DNA from: Rattus norvegicus
Lineage: Eukaryota; Chordata; Mammalia; Rodentia; Muridae
Length of the DNA: 64,000 bases
Assembly: GCF_036323735.1 (NCBI RefSeq)
Contig: NW_026947370.1
Location: 310,001 to 374,000, forward strand
Direction of reading: 5' to 3'
Every line of letters starts with the position of its first letter. Position 1 is the stretch's first letter. The notes below the pieces were generated by a model that was not told the origin of the DNA, ran no database searches, and worked only from the letters and a program-made list of their open reading frames with translations. The translations under genes and the position numbers were made by a program. This document shows, in pieces, positions 34,181 through 47,765 of the stretch.

Positions 34181-37100
34181 AAATCACACTTTATTTAAAA
34201 TAAAAAATGACAACAAAACAAAGCCACAAATAAAATATTGTGAAGTTTGACATTTTGAAACCTCTTCTGGAGATTGCAGGGTAGACTCAGGACATGGTTT
34301 TTGGTTGGCAAAAACATTGACGATCCAGTGTTTTGGTGGAGGATTTTCCATCAGATGCCTTAGCTTTACTACAAATGCTAGGTCCAAATTACAAATCATA
34401 GTCAGTCAAGTTTTTGCCACATCTTGTGCTCCAAAGAAAAGGAGCAGTTCATTTAGTGATGATTTTGTGATGACTCTAACTCATATCAGAGTCATAGATA
34501 TTGCCAGCATATAGAAAACCACAAGACCCGTTGTCAAACACATATTCTCCGCATTGACCACAGTCACCATAGTAATATGAGTGGTGAGCTGTACAGTATG
34601 ATTTGTTTCTGTTTTCTGTTTTTGCATCGTATAAACCTTGTTTCTTTGACCGACAGAGAAGTTTCAAATAAAATAATGAATAATTTTTGCATTGAAAGCT
34701 ATTGGTGGCTTGTAGTTGTAGTTGAAAATGAGAACCTTAAACAATCTTCACTCGATCCTCTTTTTTTAGAAATGGGGTTGATTTGCTTTTGCTTTTGCTT
34801 ATTGTTACATTTTGTTGATTTTTTTATTTTATTTTGTTTTCTTTTTCTTTTTATTCTTTTCTACATGCAGAGATCAATAATTGGTCGGAAGAATTTCAAG
34901 TACAAATTCAGATGGCCGGAAAAAGCCCAACCTTTCTGACAGGTCCACATTCTTGGCTGTAGTATTTTTTTTTGTTTTTGTTTTTGTTTTTCTTTTGCCT
35001 TTAATGTTACCCATTTACACTTTCTTGGATCCTTTTTTCCTGGCATAACTAATGCTACATATATATTATAATTATTTGAATTTCAACTCTGAAATTCTAA
35101 CTGCTCTATCTCCCTTCCAAAACCGGAGACATGTATTGAGTATTGTATGGTCTCGTTTTGATTCTTAGATCAGGAATCATCCTGCGAACACTGAAGGTCC
35201 TGTTTCCAAATTGTTTCTGTATAGTTCAATAAAGATGCTCTTGGCCAACCAGTTGTGTGGATATCTAGTATTCCTGCAGGCAGGTTAGAAGACACAAGGG
35301 TGGAGAAAGTATTTAGTACTTCAGATGGAGTAAGAGCTACCAGTCATGTGAGACCTAGTATGGAGTGGCAATTGGTGTAGCAGGCAGGATGTTAGAAACA
35401 CAGTAAGATGAGAGCATACTTGGGGTGGTGAGCAATGACTAATGTCAACTGAGCAACTGAGCTAGGACAGATTTAGAGGTGTTGAGTAGGGAGTAAAAAT
35501 GGTAGCCTGCTGTTTGGTAGAGGCTTAAAAAAAAACTGAAAATAGAGCTAAAGCACATCAAAAGTTCCTCAGCGTATTTGGCTTTCAAGTGCATTCTAAG
35601 GGAACTTGATCAGCTCTGGTGGCTTGGTCTTCCTGGAGCTTAAAGTGAGGCAGTAGGAACAACCTTCTGCAGAGTCTTATGAGAGCAATCCATGACCATA
35701 ATGAGTGTGTCCAAAGTCACCTAGACCATGAGAGTTAGAGCTGAACCACATGTATCTTTTGATTATAACCATTTCTTCTTTGTGATCTTTTAGTGTTCCA
35801 TTTGCTCAAAACTATTAGTGAAGAGGGTAAAATGATTCTAAAGGCTATTCTTGGTTGTCAACTATTCATCTGAGATTAATTAAACTTCAACGACAAAGGG
35901 AATATGTGTCGAATTTCTGCATAAGGGCAAGGTCAAATGTACTTCTTATATGGATCTTTGGAGTAGGATGTTGCATCTTTAACCTAGAACTTTATCAAGA
36001 CCTAATTGTTATATTTATTTTTTCAGGCATCTGCAGATACATTCATTTGAGGAATGAATCCTTCTCACTGGAGACCATAGAGGGGACCTGCATATCAATA
36101 ATAAACGTCACTTCAAGACATCAAAGCAAAATATCAAAGTGAGAATGTAATAAATTTATTAGGACAGTGTTTTGCAAACAACTTCTTTCACAAACAATCT
36201 TGGAAGGAGTGTTCTGAAATTTTGCATTTCATATTTGACCTTGCTGGTACTCTGATAGAATCAACTCACAACTGTTTGGGACCTTATGGGCAATTAAACA
36301 CTACAAACAGAGCTGAATGCATCATATGCTCTGCCGTCTGTGTTAATATGGGTACAGTGAAGAACAACTATAATAAATCTATTAATCTGTTTTTCAAACA
36401 GCATCCTCATACAATTGTGGACTTCTGTGGGTTGTAGGATGGATAGGTTGAGAACACTGGCTGAAAGCTGCAAATGCAGAAGTGGGATGGTACATGCTTT
36501 GGGTGTGAAAGGCCTGTGTGTAGATCATAAACAACTTCACAATATTCATTTCTTTAATAATTACTAGGAGGTGGACTTCTGTAGAATGACTTCAGCAGAT
36601 CAGCATGGTAGAGAAACAGTAACTGATTCTCTGTAGATTTAAATGCATTGGATTGTGGAACATAGACTTAGAGGTAGAGACATGTCAGCACAAGAAGACT
36701 GAATAATCAAACTTCTGTTGCCCCTTAAATTTCCCTACCACAATTTTTGAGGCAAACAGCAACCGATTTTTGCACTGAGTAATAGAATAAAAGCCAATTT
36801 GTTGAAAATGTCAATCATAAGAAAATGCTGACATCTTCTGTGACGCACATCAACTCTCTGCCTGGCTTCAGGATGGCTGAATGTCTCCTGTTAGCATGGG
36901 CTTTTACTGCCACCCCTTTTATAAGTGCAGAGCTCCAATCTGCTTCAGGCACATCATCAGCTCCCCATTCTGTTGCAGGTAGATAAGATCACTGTGTCTG
37001 CCTATGCATTCTTTGTCTACATATAAAGACCCAAGGAACTATTCTCACTCCAGTGAGCTGTTGTAAGTAATCCTGAACCCATTGGTGTTGTTAGTAGATG

Positions 37101-38567
37101 TAATGTCTTCAAATCTCAGAAGACCATGATTGCAAAGGAGTTGATTGAGGAAGTCTTGGATATTTCTGTAATAGGGGCAATTGGGATTGATGAACAGGAC
37201 TGCCTTCCCACACAAGATATTGCAGTTCACATACACATGTGCCATGCTGACAGGGTGCATCTTCCCAGAAAATAATGTTTAGTTGAAGATACATGTCTGT
37301 TTGAGAATGGCAATCCCAATGTATTCTTAACCATGCATTCTATTTGAATCCCCATAGAAAACATGGAAGAAAGAAGCTTTCACCTTTTCCTGCTTGCAGT
37401 CACATTGCTACCAAACCCTCACAGACATGAGAACCTACATACTGAAGATTTATCAATATACCAATGACCAGATGAGACATCTAGCCTATTGGACTAATAA
37501 ACTAATAAAACATTCTAGGACTTTGCAAATAGTCAGCCATTGTTAAATTATGTGGTCCATAGTCTGTGATCATTGTGACTAGTCTGATTCCTCTGTAGAG
37601 AGATATTCTTCCTTTAGTATTTGTTGGGGAACAACAACTACTACACCAGGTATCTATAGAAGACCTTCTACAGCAGTTTGTCTCTAGTAAGAGTTTCAGC
37701 TCAGTTACAAATATCCAATGGCCACATTCCCTTAATCTGATTTTCATATGATGCTTTGATACAGTCATTCTTATTTTCTATAGTTCTTGGCAAGAGAATT
37801 AAAATAGCAATAATAACCTATCAGTGAAATCCACAGTAATTTATTTGCATGAGTGCATCAGATAGAAGGATTATAGGATAAACAAGAATTGGAAAACAAG
37901 ATGTCTTTCCTTCTGAGGACCAAGCCCATGAAACTTGAACTAAATACAAATCTGAGACACATTGTCTGAAGTATGGTCTTTCCTTCAATCATGGATCTCC
38001 TAGTGAAGGAGCTCAGGTCTCAAGAGTTGGCAAAAATTACCTTTATTGCTGAGTCAGGTCAACTGCTGAATACCTCATTCATGGACCTGAATAAACTCTG
38101 TGTCCATCCTGTTATAATGTGTGTATATCTATGTATCATTCATAGAATGGACACTTTACTGTTGGTTTGAAAGCAACAGTTTGTCCCTGGAGAGACACAG
38201 ATTTCTTCTTTAACACATTATTTCACAGGCTAATGGTGGGTCTCATAAGTTCATTCCGGGATTGCTTTACAATAATCATTCATTTATCTGGAAGAAACAC
38301 TTTTTAATGTTGTGAGATCTACTAGAACAATATCAACCATAATTTCCCCTTCCCAGTTTAGTACTGAATCATACTCCACTAAAGGTCTGTGGTCTCTGAT
38401 GAAGGCAGCATCTCCCCAGACTAGTCTGAAAATTACTCTTGGCACTGCATTTATGATACATCAATATGATTTCCTTACCACTTTCATCATCAGGAGAGTT
38501 TTTCTAATTCTTCATTTCATCTAATGGGTCTAATCTACATCGTCACCCAGGATGAGATTTGAGAGTT
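34181..38567. other. 4.4-kb unassigned region between transposon debris and the right array block
   Basis: I recognise no repeat family or gene here. On the minus strand an AATAAA (34190-34195) lies downstream of frames at 34476-34667 (63 codons, Tyr/Cys/Gly-containing) and 34184-34399 (71 codons). On the plus strand there is an AATAAA near 35229. Other minus frames lie at 37045-37260 and 37502-37768. Each could be part of a decayed retrocopy, but none shows a domain I can name, and intervening stops are frequent. The composition is more mixed than the surrounding L1 DNA. Confidence 0.4.
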
Positions 38568-40217
38568 TTGCTAAAAAAAAAATTAAAAAATTAAAGAAAT
38601 AAAAGAAAGGAAAACTGCAAGCTTATCTCACCAATTGACTGAGAAATCTAAAATGTTAGTGTAAATAGTAGTGGAAAGACTGAGATGTTGAAATCTCAAC
38701 TAGAAGCACTTCTTTCTCCCAGACATTAGTATAAGTAACAAACTGCACTATTGGCATCCGAAGCATAGAGAAGTTTACACTGACCAGAGGACACAATACT
38801 TGTCTTTCCCTTCTTACTTAGGACTTGTTTATAATTGACAGAAAGAATGAATGCCATGAGCTCTCAAGAAATCATCTCTTACTTTCCAAACACTTGGCTT
38901 TTGGAATAAAGAAATGAATGATATAAAATCTCTGACTTCCAGAAGCCATAAGAACTGAGAAGTCTAGATGCTCCTGAGAGGCTCGCAGCTCTTGATGTGG
39001 AAGACTCAGGTCAAGGATATCTCTTCCGCATTCCCATTCATTCTATACCAAGGTCTCACTGAGTTTTCCCATGGACCATGTATTTTTTCCTTTTTTTTTA
39101 GACCAAGACAGAACTTCCTTCTCCCCTTCTCTGATCTTTTCATGTTCTTTGTTCTCCCTCTCAAATGGCTGTTTACTCTGAATTACAGGCCAATTTGTAA
39201 ACCCTAGAGGTCCTGAAGGAATATCTGAAAGGGAGTTTCAGTTACAACAACACTTCAGACATCACAGAAAAAGCTAGGGATCTCCAGGTTACAATAGACT
39301 TTTATAGGAGGGCGTAATGATGATGTCACTGACACCAGTCATCGCCTATATGCTGAACAGCTTTTCTTACATGAACCAGATACAAGGGTGACATTTCCTG
39401 GTATGTCTCCTGTGACACAGTGGAAACCTTTATGAACTCCATCTCTCTAAAGCTGCAAACTGTTCTTTGCTTCATTATTGGTTACATGCTCTGAATGGTG
39501 AAATTTGGTCAGGGACTTGGCATGGATAGAAAAGATTTAGGAACATGGGATGTTAGAGATTCTCCTAGATAATATTTTGTTCCCAGGTTCATTACTATGA
39601 AATACAGTTCAATTTCTAGGATTTCTCTGTTCTTCAAAGGCCAGTATTTTCTCTACAGACCCTTAGTTGAATGAATATTGTATTTCACTTCTTATTGTAT
39701 ATTCCTTGATAGGTGATTTTATAAATGTTCCTGAATGTGTACTCAAAAATTCGGATTTCCACTTTAATTTTTTGCAATGATTTCTCAACAAAGGTGCACA
39801 GCTACAGACTATTACAGTTTAAATATGGTGTACCGACATGAAATGATAAACTTTGAAATCCTATTTTATCCAAAATTTCCAGATATCAGTAAAGCAAAGG
39901 ACCACATGGAGCATAGAATTCTCTTCTTTATTCGCTTTTGATATCATCTGCAATATCTACATTCCAGTGTCTCACGGTCATATTTAAGGGTTTAGGATGT
40001 TTTACCATGAATCTTTCTTAAGACCAAACATAAGATAGAGGACAATGGGCAGAAAGAAGAATGGCTTCTGGAGCAGTGAAACCTCAACTTCAATAGGTTC
40101 ATAAGAACAGGAGAGAGTCTATTTTGCAATGCATTTGTGGATTCTACCTTCTTCACCTAGTTGCGCATAATCCATGTTAAAATTCCACCTAACTTCATAC
40201 TGTAGGAGTCACCAAAA

Positions 40218-40276
<59 letters not shown>

Positions 40277-40795
40277 GTCATCAAACTAGTCAAGATTGAT
40301 GAAGCTAAGAAGTGCATTCTACCAGAAACCGGATGTAGATACATCCTGAGAGACACAGCTAGAGCATGTCAAATACAGAAGTGAATGCTAGTTGCAAACC
40401 AGTGAACTGAAAACCGCCCTCTTGTTGGTAGATTTTGAGAAAGGATTGCAAGAGTTGAAGGTGCATTCAACACCATAAGAACAACTTTGCCAATGAACCA
40501 GAGCTTTCTGGTACTAGAACAATATTCAAAGACTTTACATGGACAGACCAATTGCCCTAAATGAATATGTAACAGAGAATGGCATTAATGGGCATCAATG
40601 GAAGGAGAAGCCCTTGATCCAACCTAGGATTTTCTTCTAGTTCAAGGGATTGTCAAGGGACAGAAAGTGTGGTTAAAGAAGGGATAGTGAATATGTAGGG
40701 ATCTTATGGGAAGGAAAATGAGAAAGAAAATATTATTTTACATGTAAATATCAAAATATCCAGTTTAAGAAACCACTAAAATTTGCAAAAAAGTA
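38568..40795 (+). repeat. 2.2-kb tandem array, right block: unit R1
   Basis: A complete unit of about 2.23 kb, and the left edge of the right block. It carries the pyrimidine-rich stretch (39060-39160), one intact CRE-like octamer (second site near 39321), the TA spacer (40222-40274) and the L1 3' UTR tail (about 40277-40795), which starts in the 'gatgaagctaagaagtgc' part of the rat L1 3' UTR. The array begins abruptly at the A-rich unit start. Confidence 0.88.
40222..40274. repeat. (TA)n tract in unit R1
   Basis: A 53-bp TA tract at the boundary between the unassigned part of the unit and its L1 tail. Shorter or longer tracts occupy the same place in units R3-R6. Confidence 0.95.
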
Positions 40796-43502
40796 AATAA
40801 AAGAATGATATAAATGATAAGAAAACTGTCACCTAATCATGCCTATTGACTCAGAAATCTAAAGTGTTATTCAGAGTAATACTAGTGGAAAGACAGAGAT
40901 GATGAAGTCTCAACTAGAAGCACTTCTCTCTCCCAAATATCAGAGTCAGATAGATACTGCACTTTTGGAATCCAAAGCATGGAGGAGTTTACTCTGAGCT
41001 GAGGACACAATACTTGCCTTTACATTCTTCTGTGGGACCTTTTTCATTTGGACAAAAAAGAATGAAAGCCATGAGCTCTCAGGGAAAAACTGTGCCATTC
41101 CCAACACTTTCCCTTTGAAATAAAGAAATGAATTATATAAACTCTATGCCTTTCAGGAACCATAAGAACAGAGATATCCAGATGCTTCTGAGAGGACCCC
41201 AACTCCTGAATCCCACATGTGGAAGGCTAAGATCAATGTTTTCTGTTCAGCAATAGCACTCAACCCTTACCAAGGAGTCACTGAGCTTTCCCAAGCACAC
41301 ATCTTTCTTCCTTTTATTAGACAAAGACAGAAAGGCATCTTCCTTCTCCCCATTTCTGATCTCTTCATCCTCTTTGTTTTCACTCCCTAATAGCTGTTTA
41401 CTCTGAATTAGATGACAATTACTAAACCTTAGAGGTTCTTAAAGAATACCTGAGAGGCAGATGCAAACATGACGAAACTTGTGACATCACAGAAGAAGAT
41501 AAAGCTCTCCAGCTTGCAAGAGATTTTTCAGGCAGATCCTCATCATGATGTCACTGAGAACTGCCAGGCCCTACTGGCTAAACAGCTTTCCTTACATTGA
41601 CTAGATTTGAGGGTGCCCTTTCCTGGTATGTCTCCCGTGATTCAGTGGAAACCTTTATGTTCTCCATCTCTCTAAGGAATATGTTATTCAAGGGCTTGGA
41701 AAGGATAGAAAAGATCTTGTAACATGGAGTAGAGGAGATTCTTCTGAATAATAATTTTATTCCCAGGTACTTTTCATGAAATACAGTTCAATTTTGTAGG
41801 TTTTCTCTGTTTCCCAATGGCAAGTTTTTCCCAACAGACCTTCAACTGAATGAATACTGTATTTTACTTTCTTATTGTACATTCCTTGGTATGGGACTTT
41901 ATAAATATTCCTGAATGTGTACTCAAAATTTCTTTTTTCCAATTCCATTTTCTGCAATGATTTTGGCAACAAATGTTGTCCAGCTATAGAATGAATATAA
42001 CAGTCCAAATATTATGTACCTACTTGAAATGATAAACACGTAAATCCCTATTTAATCCCAAAATTACCAGACATCAGTAAAGCAGAGGACAACATGAACT
42101 ATAGAATACAGTTCTCTAACTATTTGATATCAGTTCTGCTTTATCTACCATACGGTGTTCCCGTGGCCAGACTTGAATGTTGTGGATCTTATACTATGAT
42201 TCATTCTTCAGGAATAACAAGATCCTAGACGAAGACAGGGAGAGGTATGGCTTGAGCTCCAGGGAAACCTCAACATCAATATGTTCACAAGAACAGGAGG
42301 GAGTCTATTTGTTATTGTCCTTTGTGGATTCTACACTCTTGACTTAGTTGTGCAGAATCCATGTGAAAATCCACGTAGCGGTAGGATCCACCCAAAGGGT
42401 ATATATATCACAAAAATTAGGTAAGTTTGATGAAGCTAAGAAGTGCATTCTGCCAGGAACCAGATATTGATATTTCCTGAGAGACACAGCTAGAGCATAT
42501 TACATACAGAAGTGAATGTGTTCTTGTAAAATATAAAAATAAAAAATAAATTTTCTTTTACCCTGCTAACTCTGGCACCAAAGTGTCTCAGATTCTCTGC
42601 TAGATATCTTGGCAGAAACACCTCACTCCTTGGCTGCGCAATGTTTCATGCCACCGCACATTTTCCAATACTCAAACCCTCACATAAAAAAACACACAAC
42701 ACAATACTCTTTGATCCAGTTGATTCGATATAATTGTCCACTTAAACATACAAACCAGGTACCATCCATTCCTTAGGAACATTAATAATGACCTGTAATT
42801 ACACAGAGCACAATCTTAAATTCTCCTAACATTGCTTCTCACTCTGTCATCTTCCTTTCACTCTTTTTTTTCCTCTAGTCTCCTCCTCTCCCTTCAAACT
42901 TCTCTCTCGCTCATTCTGCCTTCTCCTCCCATGATAACCCTCCTTCTATCTTGTTCCTGACACTCACATACACTTTACAAATTCAATGGACTCGTGGTTC
43001 TGCTGAAGTAACCTTAGTTCTGAGTACAGGACTATGCAGCTGACCTGGGGCAGTGGAATTAGCATCAAATACAGATAACTTCAAGGCAAACCACAACATG
43101 AACAATAGTGTCAAACCAGTGAACTGAAAACAGACTTATTTTGGTAGATGTTGAGAAAGGATTAGAAGAGTTGAAGGTGCTTTTAACCCTGTAAGAACAA
43201 CAATGCCAATGAAACAGAGCTTTCTGGTAGTAGACCAATATTCAAAGAATGTACATGAACAGACCTATGTCTCCAACTGCATATGTTGTAGAGGATGGCC
43301 TTGTTGGGTAACAATGGAAATAGAACCCTTGGTCCTGCCTAGTTTTGACTCCCAGTTCAAGTGAATGTCCAGTGGCAGAAAGAGGGGTTATAATGAAAAG
43401 GTTAAGGGGACTGGTAAGAGATATTATAGTCAGGAAACTGGGAAAGGAATTAATATTTTAAATGTAAATTTAGAAATATCCATTAAAAAAGCAATAAAAT
43501 TT
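40796..43502 (+). repeat. 2.2-kb tandem array, right block: unit R2, with LTR-like insert
   Basis: Unit length is about 2.12 kb once the 586-bp insertion at 42519-43104 is removed. Both CRE-like octamers are intact (41482-41489 TGACATCA and 41546-41553 TGATGTCA). The L1 tail is split by the insertion. Confidence 0.87.
42519..43104. mobile_element. LTR-like insertion (TG...CA termini) in unit R2
   Basis: The other units are continuous across this point. Here 586 bp intervene, starting TGTTCTTG and ending GAACA, so the termini fit an LTR. The interior has a long pyrimidine-rich segment (about 42830-42960), and an A-rich left end. Read on the minus strand it has a TG start and a pol-II-like 3' A+T-rich end, so a minus-strand solo LTR is plausible. 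The flanking target duplication is not convincing and the family is not identified. Confidence 0.55.
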
Positions 43503-45608
43503 GTTAAAAATAAAAAAAAATATGAAAGAAATAAAAGAAAAGAAATCTTCCGGTTAATCACAACTATTGACTCAGAATTTTAAGGGGTTACTGTCAGGTA
43601 ATGGTATTCAGAGTAATACTAGTGGAAAGACTGATATTATGAAGTCTCATCTAGAATCACTTGTTCCTCCCAGATATTAGTGACAGACACAAACTACATT
43701 ATTAGAATTCAATGCATGGAGGTGTTTTCTCTGTGCTGAGGACACAATACTTGACTTATCTTTCTTCCTTAGGACGTTTTCCTTCAAGGTAAAATGGTAA
43801 AAGCTATGAGCTCTCAGGAAAAATTATAGTGCCCTTCCCAACACCTGGCTTTTGGGATAAAGAAATGAATTATATAAAGTATCTGACTTCCAAGCAAAAT
43901 AACAAGTTATTTTTCAGATCTTCTGAGAAGCATCTCAGATGCTTCTGAGAGACTCCGAGCTCCTGATTCCATATGTGGAAATCTCAGATCAAGGCTATAT
44001 CTTCAGTGAACCTACTCGACCTCTACCCAAGACTCAAGGACCTTTCCCACTGACCACGTATTTCTTCCATTTTTATACCAAGACAGAAGGCCAGCTTCAT
44101 ATTCCCCATGTCTGATCACTTCATCCTCTGTTTCTCCCTCCCAAATTGCTGTATACAATGCATTAAAGTACAATTAATAAACCCTAGATGTACTGAAGGG
44201 ATATCTAAGAGGAAGTTGCAGTCAGGACAACACTTGTGACATCACAGAAGAAGCTCGGGCTTCCAGAATACAAGAGATTTTTCAAGGAGGGCCTAATGAT
44301 GATGTCACTGAGAACTGCCGTAGACTACCTGCTGTACAGATTTCCTTACATTGACCAGATTTGAGGGTGACACTTTCAGAAGAGTCTCCTGTTTAAGAGT
44401 GGAAACCTTTACATACTAAATCTCTCTAAAGGTAGAGACTTCTCTTTGTTTCATTAGGGTTTACATGCTCTCAATGGACAAAGTTAGTTAGGGGTTTAGC
44501 ATGGCTAGAAAAGATTTAGCAACATAGAGAGAAGAAGATTCTTATAGATAATATTTTATTCCCAGGTTCATTCCTGTGACATAGAGTTCAATATCCCAGG
44601 TTTCCTCTATTTCCAAAGGCCAGTATTTTGCCTACAGACCTTAATTGAATGAATATTGTATTTCACTTTCTCATTGTCCATTCCATGATAAGAGATTTTA
44701 TTAATATTCCTGTATGTGTACTCAAAAATTCTGTTTCCAGTTTTATTTTCAGCAAAGCAAATGACATAATGACTATAGAATTCAGTTCTCTAGTCCTATT
44801 TGATATCAGTACTATACTATCTTCTTTCCTGTGCTCCCATTGCTAGACTTGAGGGTTGGATGTTTTACAATGATTCTCACTGAAAGCCAAACATAAGATA
44901 TCGGAGGATGGGCAGAAAGAAGGATGGCTTGAGGACCAGTGAAACCTCAATTTCAATAGGTTCATAATAACTTGAGGGAGTCTATTTGGCAATGTCATTT
45001 CTGAACTCTACATTCTTGAACTACTTGCTCAGAATCCATGTCACAATTCCACCTAACCACATAGCTGTAGGAGCCACAAAAGTATATATATATACATCAG
45101 CCACCAAAACTAGATAATATTGATGTAGCTAAAAAGTGCCTTCTGCCAGCAACCTGATAAAGATATTTCCTGAGAGACACAGGTAGATCATGTCAACTAC
45201 AGAAATTCATGCTAGTGGCAAATCATTGAACTGAAACAGACCTCTTGTTAGCAGATTTTGAGAAAGGAATTCAAGAGGTGAAGGAGCTTTCAATCCCATA
45301 AGAACAACAATGTCAATGACCCAGAGCTTTCTGGTACTAGAACAATATTCAATGAATGTAGATGGACAGAGCTATGGCTCAAACTGCATGTGGCAGAGGA
45401 TGACCTTGTTCATCACGAATGGAGGCAGAAGCTATTGGCCCACTCTAGGTTTGTCTCCCAGTTCAAGGGAATGTGAATGCACAGTCAGAGGGGTTAAAGA
45501 AGAAGGGGAAGGATATGGGTAGGAATCTTATGGGCAGTTAAATGGGAAACAAAATAACATTAAATGTTAATATAGAAACATCAAGTTAAAAAAAGCAATA
45601 CAAATAAA
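43503..45608 (+). repeat. 2.2-kb tandem array, right block: unit R3
   Basis: A complete unit of about 2.1 kb without foreign insertions; a good representative of the repeat. CRE-like octamers at 44237-44244 and 44300-44307 are both intact. It has a short TA spacer at about 45084-45095 and an L1 tail of about 45100-45608. A small internal loss is visible near 44740-44760 relative to R1 and R7. Confidence 0.88.
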
Positions 45609-47389
45609 GCTAAAACATAAAAAAATGAAAGGAATAAACGAAGAGAAAACTGACAGCTAATCATACCTAGTGACTCAGAGAAGTAAAGTGGTAATCAGTG
45701 GAAATATTAGTGGAAAGACTGAGATGATGAAATCTCAACTAATAGCACTGCTGCTTCCCAGACTGCACTATAGATATCCAAAACATGGAGGAATTTACTC
45801 TGAGCTAGGGACACAATACCTGTCTCTCCCTTTTACCTTAGGACATGTTTCTTCTTATCAAAAAGAGTAAAGGTCATGAGCTCTCAGGAAAACAACTGTG
45901 CCCTTCCCAACACTTGACTTTTGGAATAAAGAAATTAATGATATAAACTCTCTGATTTCCAGGAACCATAAAAACAGGGAAGTCCAGATTCTTCTGAGAG
46001 GATCCCATCTCCTGATTCCCATAGGTGGGAGGCTCAGATAAAGGCTATCTCTTTAGCATTCCCACTAAATCACTACCAAGTACTCACTGAGCTATACCGA
46101 GGACCATGTATTCCTTCCTTTTTTGTACCAAGACAGATGGCCAGCTTTCTTCGTTCTCCCCATATCTGATCTTTTCATCCTTTTTATTCTCCCTCCCAAA
46201 TGGCTGTTTACTCTGAATTAGAGGCCAATTAGTAAGTACTAGAGGTACTGAAGGAATATATGAGAGGCAATTGCAGTCACGACAACACTTGTGACAACAC
46301 AGAAGAAGATAGGGATCTCCAGGTTGCAAGATATTTTTCAGGCAGGGCCTAATGATGATGTCTCTGAGAACTGCCATGGCCTACCTGCTGAACAGATTTC
46401 CTTACATTGACCAGATTTGAGAGTGCCTTTTCCAGGTATCTCTCCTGTAACACAGGGGAAACCTTTATGTATTCCATCTCCAAACCTAGTGAGTTTTTTT
46501 TCCTTCATTAATGGTTTCATGCTCTGAATGGAGAAAGTTAATCAGGCATTTGGCATGGGTAGAAAAAGTCTAGGAACATGGAGTGGAGGAGATTATTCTG
46601 GATAATAATTCTATTCCAAGGTCCATTCCTGTGACATACACTTCAATTTCCTAGGTTTTCTTTGTTTCCCAAAGGCCAGTATTTTCCCTCCAGACCTTTA
46701 ATTGATTGAGTATTGTATTTCATTTTCGTATTGTACTTTCCTTATAGGAGACTTTATATATATATATATATATATTCCAGATTGTGTACACAAAAATTCT
46801 GTTTTGCAATTCCATTTTTGCAATTAATAAGCAACAAAGCATGCCAATATATAGAGTGAATATAACAGTGTAAATATTGTATACCTACTTGAAATGATGA
46901 AGTCCAAATCCTTATTTTATCCAAAAATTAGGAGACAGCATTAAAGCAAAAGGACATCATAGATTATAGAATGTGGATGTCTAGTCCCATTAGATGTCAG
47001 TTCTATAATATCTACCTTCCTGTTCCCAGGGCCAAACTTAAGGGTTTTGGAGGTTTTACCATGATTCTTTATTCAGGCCAAACACAAGACTCAGCAGGAT
47101 GGGCAGGAAGAAGAATGTCGTGATGTCCAGAGATACCTCAACTTCAATAGGTTCAAAAATAACAGGAGGGAGTCTGATTGGCATTGGCCTTTGCTAATTC
47201 TACATTTTTGAACTAGTTGCACAGAATCTATCCTAAAATTCCAACTAACCATATAGTTGTAGGAGCCACCAAATATATACATAAATACATATATATATAT
47301 ATATATATATATGTGTTTGTGTGTGTATGTATATATGTATAAGTATGTATATGTATATATATATATATATGATAGAGATAGATAGATAA

Positions 47390-47439
<50 letters not shown>

Positions 47440-47765
47440 CTGCCACAAACTACATAAGATTGATGATGCTAAGAAGTGCATGCTGCCAGGAAACAGATAT
47501 AGATCTTTCCTGAGAGACACAGGTAGAGCATGCCGATTATAGAAATGAAGGTTTTTGGCAGACCAGTGGAATGTAAACGAATCTCTTGTTAGTAAATTTG
47601 GAGAAAGGATTACCAGAAGTGAATGGGCTTTCAATCCCATAAAAACAACAATACCAATGACCCATAGCTTTTTGGTACTAAAACAATATTCAAAGACTGT
47701 ACATGGACAGAACTATGTCTGCAGCTGCATATGTAGCCTTGTTGGACATCAATGGGGGGAGAAGC
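45609..47765 (+). repeat. 2.2-kb tandem array, right block: unit R4
   Basis: The unit starts normally. The TA spacer has become a long compound TA/GT/GATA tract (47278-47439), and the L1 tail begins at about 47440. From about 47766 the tail changes to another L1 3' end and the unit is interrupted by a composite block (47766-48765). Both CRE-like octamers are mutated in this unit (near 46295 and 46357). Confidence 0.85.
47278..47439. repeat. Compound (TA)n/(GT)n/(GATA)n microsatellite in unit R4
   Basis: TA tract, then GT- and GTAT-rich steps (47278-47370), then about 17 GATA tetranucleotides (47371-47439) with one interruption. The reverse-strand frames rich in Tyr, Ile and Ser-Ile-Tyr-Leu repeats are translated microsatellite. 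Confidence 0.95.

Noticed and set aside
34476..34667. 63-codon minus-strand frame with Tyr/Gly/Cys clustering, reminiscent of small Cys/Tyr-rich hair proteins
   Set aside because: The resemblance is too weak and short, no typical repeat pattern is present, and the adjacent frame is equally open.
37045..37260. 71-codon minus-strand frame with protein-like composition
   Set aside because: Overlapping frame 37109-37294 is equally open, stops surround it, and no family could be named.
47228..47640. 131-codon minus-strand frame with Ser-Ile-Tyr-Leu repeats
   Set aside because: It is translated GATA/TA repeat running into the L1 tail of array unit R4.
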